In this document: piece by piece, positions 13,533 to 16,427 of the stretch
Layout: the number at the start of each line of letters is the position of its first letter
Numbering within the stretch: the first letter of the stretch is position 1
Source of the DNA: JAULUH01 sp032111745
GTDB taxonomy: Bacteria; Chloroflexota; Anaerolineae; JAAEKA01
Direction: 5' to 3'
DNA length: 16,427 bases
Assembly (NCBI GenBank): GCA_032111745.1
Contig: JAULUH010000503.1
Span: 1-16,427 of the forward strand
Position numbers and translations under genes: made by a program
Notes under the pieces: generated by a model
What the model saw: only the letters and a program-made list of their open reading frames with translations
What the model was told of the DNA's origin: nothing
The model's database searches: none

Positions 13533-14617
13533 TGGCGCTGTTGGAGGTACGTGAGGTCAGCAAGGCCTTTGGCGAGACGCCGGTGTTGCATGGGGTCTCC
13601 ATGGACGCGGCCGACGGACAGATCGTCTGCCTGTTGGGCCCGTCGGGCTGTGGCAAGACGACCCTGTTGCGGATCATCGCCGGGCTGGAGACGGCGGACG
13701 CGGGCACGGTGGCCTTCGACGGGCAAGACCTGGCCGGCGTGCCGGTACACCAGCGGGGCTTCGGCTACATGTTCCAGGAGTACGTGCTGTTTCCCCACCG
13801 CAACGTCTACGAGAACGTGGCCTTTGGCCTGCGCATGGCTGGCGCGCTGCAGGAGCAGATCGATCGCAGTGTGGCGGAGATGCTGGACCTGGTGGACTTA
13901 CAAGGCTACTCGCAGCGGCAGATCCACGAGCTATCGGGGGGCCAGCAGCAGCGGGTGGCCCTGGCCCGCAGCCTGGCCCCACGGCCGCGGTTGTTGTTGT
14001 TGGACGAGCCCCTGGGCTCGCTCGATCGCACGCTGCGGGAGGACTTGCTGATCGAGCTACGGCGCATCCTGAAGCAGGTGGGGGTGACGGCCGTCTACGT
14101 GACTCACGACCAGCAAGAGGCCTTCGCCATTGCCGACCGGGTGCTAATCATGAACGCCGGGCGCATCGAGCAGGAGGGGCCGCCGCTGGCCGTGTACCGG
14201 CGGCCGGCCAATCGGTTCGTGGCGCGCTTCCTCGGCATGCACAACCTGCTACCGGGGCGGCTGCTGACCGGGCCGCCGGCACCCGAGGTGGCCACGCCGG
14301 TGGGCACCCTGGTGTGTAACGGCTGCCGGGAGGGCATGGCGGCGGGGGATGCGGTGACCGTGCTGGTGCGGCCCGACGCGGCGGCGCTGGCGTTGGGGGA
14401 GGGGGGCGACCGGGGCACCAATGTGATCCATGGGGTGTTGCTGGGCGAGTCCTTCCGGGGCAGCCAGGTGCGGGTGGAGGTGGGCTATGGCGCAGAGGGC
14501 CGGCTGGTGTTCGAGCTGCCGGGCGGGACGGCGGACGACCTGCCGGCCGTGGGCCAGCCGCTGCGGCTGCAGATCGACCCCGACGGGCTGACCCTGTTGC
14601 CCGACGAACAGGGATAG
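13532..14617 (+). CDS. thiQ: Thiamine ABC transporter ATP-binding protein
   Basis: This 361-residue ATPase has every ABC motif: Walker A GPSGCGKTT (36-44), Q-loop Gln82 in MFQEYVLFPHRNV, signature LSGGQQQRV (134-142), Walker B LLLLDE (154-159), D-loop SLD (163-165) and switch His192 in VTHDQ. It energises uptake through ThiP. A C-terminal region of about 110 residues (from about 250) resembles the TOBE-type regulatory domain of PotA/FbpC/MalK ATPases, so it is much longer than the roughly 230-residue enterobacterial ThiQ. GTG 13532 has GGAG with 7 nt spacing and overlaps the thiP stop. By sequence alone it could be called a PotA/FbpC-like ATPase; operon context gives the thiamine role. It is the last gene of the operon; the only candidate terminator is the small inverted repeat at 14618-14633. 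Confidence 0.92.
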   Translation: MALLEVREVSKAFGETPVLHGVSMDAADGQIVCLLGPSGCGKTTLLRIIAGLETADAGTVAFDGQDLAGVPVHQRGFGYMFQEYVLFPHRNVYENVAFGLRMAGALQEQIDRSVAEMLDLVDLQGYSQRQIHELSGGQQQRVALARSLAPRPRLLLLDEPLGSLDRTLREDLLIELRRILKQVGVTAVYVTHDQQEAFAIADRVLIMNAGRIEQEGPPLAVYRRPANRFVARFLGMHNLLPGRLLTGPPAPEVATPVGTLVCNGCREGMAAGDAVTVLVRPDAAALALGEGGDRGTNVIHGVLLGESFRGSQVRVEVGYGAEGRLVFELPGGTADDLPAVGQPLRLQIDPDGLTLLPDEQG

Positions 14618-14633
14618 GCGAACATCTGTTCGC
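14618..14633. promoter_or_regulatory. Candidate LexA (SOS) box upstream of ssb
   Basis: GCGAACA (14618-14624) and TGTTCGC (14627-14633) form a near-perfect palindrome containing CGAACATCTGTTCG. This fits the GAAC-N4-GTTC core of Gram-positive-type LexA sites, which is also reported for other non-proteobacterial phyla. It ends 6 bp before the -35 hexamer of the ssb promoter. The alternative is a short hairpin at the end of the thiamine operon: a 6-bp stem, 4-nt loop, then TTACTTTT. Confidence 0.55.
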
Positions 14634-14639
14634 TTACTT

Positions 14640-14668
14640 TTGACAACCGGGGCTTTTGGCGCTATACT
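14640..14668 (+). promoter_or_regulatory. Consensus SigA-type promoter of ssb
   Basis: TTGACA (14640-14645) and TATACT (14663-14668) are separated by 17 bp, the best promoter match in the window. Transcription would start near 14675, giving a leader of about 190 nt before the ATG at 14865. Confidence 0.8.
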
Positions 14669-14738
14669 AGGACCAGCGTACTATTCGCAGCGGTCTGGAT
14701 CACTTGCGCACGAACAGCTGGGACCTGGCACAGAAAAC

Positions 14739-14807
14739 AAGGCCGTTGCGGCACCTCCCCCGTCTCGGGCGGACACCGCAACCGACAGCCGCCCTCTCCA
14801 AGGCCTT
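14739..14807 (+). other. Structured segment in the ssb mRNA leader
   Basis: GTTGCGG (14745-14751) pairs with CCGCAAC (14776-14782), with an inner CCCG (14758-14761) and CGGG (14765-14768) stem. AAGGCC (14739-14744) can close the whole with GGCCTT (14802-14807). It matches no riboswitch I know; autogenous control or mRNA stability are possibilities only. Confidence 0.4.
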
Positions 14808-14864
14808 CCCCTGATTCTCCGGCGCCCGGCTCCTACCGCTAAGTCACCTCAGAGGAGCAGAGCC

Positions 14865-15272
14865 ATGTTTAGCAAGACCATTATCGTCGGCCACCTGGGT
14901 CGCGATCCGGAGCTCCGGTACACGGCGGGCGGGCAGCCGGTCTGCTCGTTTTCCGTGGCTACCAACCGCAGCTGGACCGACCAGAACGGGCAGCCGCAGG
15001 AGAAGACCACCTGGTTTCGGGTGACGGCCTGGGGCAAGCTCGGCGAGCTGTGCAACCAGTATCTTTCCAAGGGCCGGCTGGTGCTGGCCGAGGGGGAGAT
15101 CGACGCCTCGGCCTGGAAGGCGACCGATGGCGAGCCCCGCGCCAGCCTGGAGCTGACCGCGCGCAACGTGCGGTTCCTGGGCGGCAAGGATGGCCTGGGG
15201 GCCGTGGGCCCTGGCCGCCGGCTCGACGAGATGGAGGGGCCGATGATCGACGAGGAGGAGATCCCGTTCTAG
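14865..15272 (+). CDS. ssb: Single-stranded DNA-binding protein
   Basis: This 135-residue protein binds single-stranded DNA as a tetramer in replication, recombination and repair. The OB fold covers about 1-108: KTIIVGHLGRDPELRYTAGG at the N-terminus, then SVATNRSW, TTWFRVTAWGK and LSKGRLVLAEGEI, ending at ARNVRFLGG. The linker is short (about 20 residues) and the protein ends in DEEEIPF, the acidic tip that recruits partner proteins. ATG 14865 has AGAGGAG with 7 nt spacing. The frame is open further upstream to 14640, but that part starts inside the promoter and is leader, not coding. It is a single gene with its own consensus promoter, and no rpsF or rpsR partner is present. The upstream palindrome suggests SOS control. 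Confidence 0.97.
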   Translation: MFSKTIIVGHLGRDPELRYTAGGQPVCSFSVATNRSWTDQNGQPQEKTTWFRVTAWGKLGELCNQYLSKGRLVLAEGEIDASAWKATDGEPRASLELTARNVRFLGGKDGLGAVGPGRRLDEMEGPMIDEEEIPF

Positions 15273-15297
15273 GCCCGCGCTTCAGGCCTGTGCCAGC

Positions 15298-15317
15298 CGG
15301 CAACGACGCCGCTTTTT
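15298..15317 (+). terminator. Weak intrinsic terminator after ssb
   Basis: A short stem, CGGC (15298-15301) with GCCG (15308-15311), is followed by CTTTTT. The stem is only 4 bp, so termination efficiency is doubtful. Confidence 0.35.
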
Positions 15318-15347
15318 AATTCACGGCTGAAAACGCGGGTTTTCTCC

Positions 15348-15376
15348 TTGACGTCGCGCGCCATTTGTGGTAAGAT
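15348..15376 (+). promoter_or_regulatory. SigA-type promoter of the LysM lipoprotein
   Basis: TTGACG (15348-15353) and TAAGAT (15371-15376) are separated by 17 bp. The leader before ATG 15477 would be about 95 nt. Confidence 0.65.
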
Positions 15377-15476
15377 CGAGGCATGCGGATTACATAAGTG
15401 ACCGCCCTGGTGACCTGGCCAGGACTCGGGCTTCCAGGACCTTCCCACGACATCTCCGCTGGGTGAGGAGTCTACC

Positions 15477-16358
15477 ATGAGTGTCAGCGTGCGCCGTTTC
15501 ATCCTAGCCATCGTACTTACTTTCTCCCTCGTGCTGGCCCTGGCCGCCTGCCAGCGCGAGCGCCCGGCGCCCGAAGGCGAGGAGGGCTGGACCGTCTCGC
15601 CGGTGGCAGGGCCGACTCTGACCCCGGGCGTGGTGGTGCCGCAGCCGACCCTGGAGACCCTGGCCACTACCGTGTCGGTGGAGGGCATTCCGGCGGCCAC
15701 GCCATTGCCGGGCACCCTGCCCACGGCGGTGGTGCCGGTGGCGCCGGTAGAAACGCCGGCGGCGGTGGTGGTGCCAGGCGGGGCAATTGCCGCCTACACT
15801 ATACAGTCGGGTGATACCCTGTTCTCCGTGGCCTTGCAGTTCGACACCGATGTGGAGACCTTGCGCAGCCTGAACAACCTGTCCGACGACCTTCTGCAGG
15901 TGGGCCAGGTGTTGCAGGTACCGGCAGTGGTGACGCAGGTGGTGCCTGGCACGGAGGGCAGCACGGCGGGTGCTATCGGTACTGCCGGCACTGCGGCAGG
16001 CACGCCGGCGGTGCAGGTCGTAGCCGGGGTGGAGTACGTGGTGCAGTCGGGCGACACTCTCAGCAGCATCGGCGAGCGCTTTGGGATTTCGTGGCAGGAC
16101 ATTGCTGCTACCAACAACATTGCGGCTCCGACCTATGCCATCTATCGCGGCCAGAAGCTGGTCATCCCCGGTGCGCAGGCGGCGCCCGGGGTGCCGGGTG
16201 GTGCCACGGGCCAGATCCACACGGTGCAGGCTGGCGAGACGTTATACAGCATCGCGGTGCAGTATGGCGTCACAGTGCAGGCGATCATGGAGGCCAACAA
16301 CCTGGCCAACGCCAACCTGATCTACCGGGGGCAGGAGCTGGCGATCCCGGCGCCGTAG
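15477..16358 (+). CDS. Cell-surface lipoprotein with three LysM domains
   Basis: This 293-residue lipoprotein has a signal peptide ending in lipobox LAAC (Cys25). A Pro/Thr/Val-rich low-complexity stalk (26-105) reaches three LysM repeats at about 107-149, 187-231 and 248-292. Each repeat starts with the typical (Q)SGDTL or QAGETL and ends with VGQVLQVP, RGQKLVIP or RGQELAIP. A Gly/Ala/Thr-rich linker (151-185) separates repeats 1 and 2. LysM binds N-acetylglucosamine-containing glycans such as peptidoglycan; there is no enzymatic domain, so a binding, scaffolding or spore/envelope role is inferred. ATG 15477 has GAGGAG about 8 nt upstream. It has its own promoter (15348-15376) and ends at a strong hairpin (16387-16417), so it is transcribed alone. 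Confidence 0.93.
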   Translation: MSVSVRRFILAIVLTFSLVLALAACQRERPAPEGEEGWTVSPVAGPTLTPGVVVPQPTLETLATTVSVEGIPAATPLPGTLPTAVVPVAPVETPAAVVVPGGAIAAYTIQSGDTLFSVALQFDTDVETLRSLNNLSDDLLQVGQVLQVPAVVTQVVPGTEGSTAGAIGTAGTAAGTPAVQVVAGVEYVVQSGDTLSSIGERFGISWQDIAATNNIAAPTYAIYRGQKLVIPGAQAAPGVPGGATGQIHTVQAGETLYSIAVQYGVTVQAIMEANNLANANLIYRGQELAIPAP

Positions 16359-16386
16359 CGGCGGGATCTACCCCTTCTTTGGCATA

Positions 16387-16417
16387 CAACAGCCCCGGCA
16401 GAACGCCGGGGCTGTTG
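16387..16417 (+). terminator. Strong terminator hairpin after the LysM gene
   Basis: A perfect 13-bp stem, CAACAGCCCCGGC (16387-16399) with its complement (16405-16417), closes a 5-nt loop. No long T-run follows, so it is an atypical intrinsic terminator, perhaps serving both strands. Confidence 0.7.
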
Positions 16418-16427
16418 ACTCTGGGGC

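Noticed and set aside
1..16427. CRISPR array, transposase, phage genes or a classic defence island
   Set aside because: No regularly spaced repeats, recombinase or transposase motifs, or known defence effectors were seen. The HerA-like ATPase alone is not enough to call a defence system.

Overview
This is a GC-rich bacterial chromosomal window that looks like Chloroflexota (Anaerolineae/Caldilineae-like). That assignment is inferred from gene style: LysM and ThiB lipoproteins, a VanW-domain protein, a HerA-like ATPase with a coiled-coil tail, and TTGACA-N17-TATAAT-type promoters. No phylogenetic marker gene was tested. All genes are ordinary cellular genes; I see no phage, plasmid, CRISPR, tRNA or rRNA. 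Most genes have a clear Shine-Dalgarno (SD) sequence, and it often places the start downstream of the longest possible frame.

Region 1 (1-3571, minus strand) reads from right to left: an acyl-CoA synthetase, an OsmC-family protein, and a gene that runs off the left edge. The last is a SAM-dependent methyltransferase continuous in frame with the N-terminal half of a maltokinase. No stop-to-stop frame closes inside the window, so it is easily overlooked. A MITE-like element with 18-bp terminal inverted repeats fills the gap between osmC and the fusion gene.

Region 2 (3594-8932) opens with a small four-helix membrane protein on the plus strand, divergent from the synthetase. It converges on a VanW-domain membrane protein, and an essentially perfect 81-bp palindrome fills the space between their stop codons. 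Upstream of the VanW gene, on the same strand but with its own promoter, is a large HerA/FtsK-like ATPase.

Region 3 (8933-14617) starts with a spacer carrying a degenerate copy of part of the MITE-like element, followed by a zinc-ribbon membrane protein. Next comes a complete thiamine-salvage operon: SigA-type promoter with a palindromic spacer, TPP riboswitch, intrinsic terminator, thiN (thiamine pyrophosphokinase), thiB (binding lipoprotein), thiP (fused permease), thiQ (ATPase). Together these import thiamine and convert it to TPP, and TPP shuts the operon off. A structured 212-nt spacer separates thiB from thiP.

Region 4 (14618-16427) holds ssb, preceded by a GAAC-N4-GTTC box (candidate LexA/SOS operator), a consensus promoter and a long structured leader. 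It ends with a three-LysM lipoprotein that has its own promoter and a strong terminator hairpin.

I found no convincing new multi-gene system. The most notable items are the methyltransferase-maltokinase fusion, the candidate SOS box at ssb, the operator-like palindrome in the thi promoter, the intergenic palindromic elements, and the uncharacterised HerA-like ATPase.
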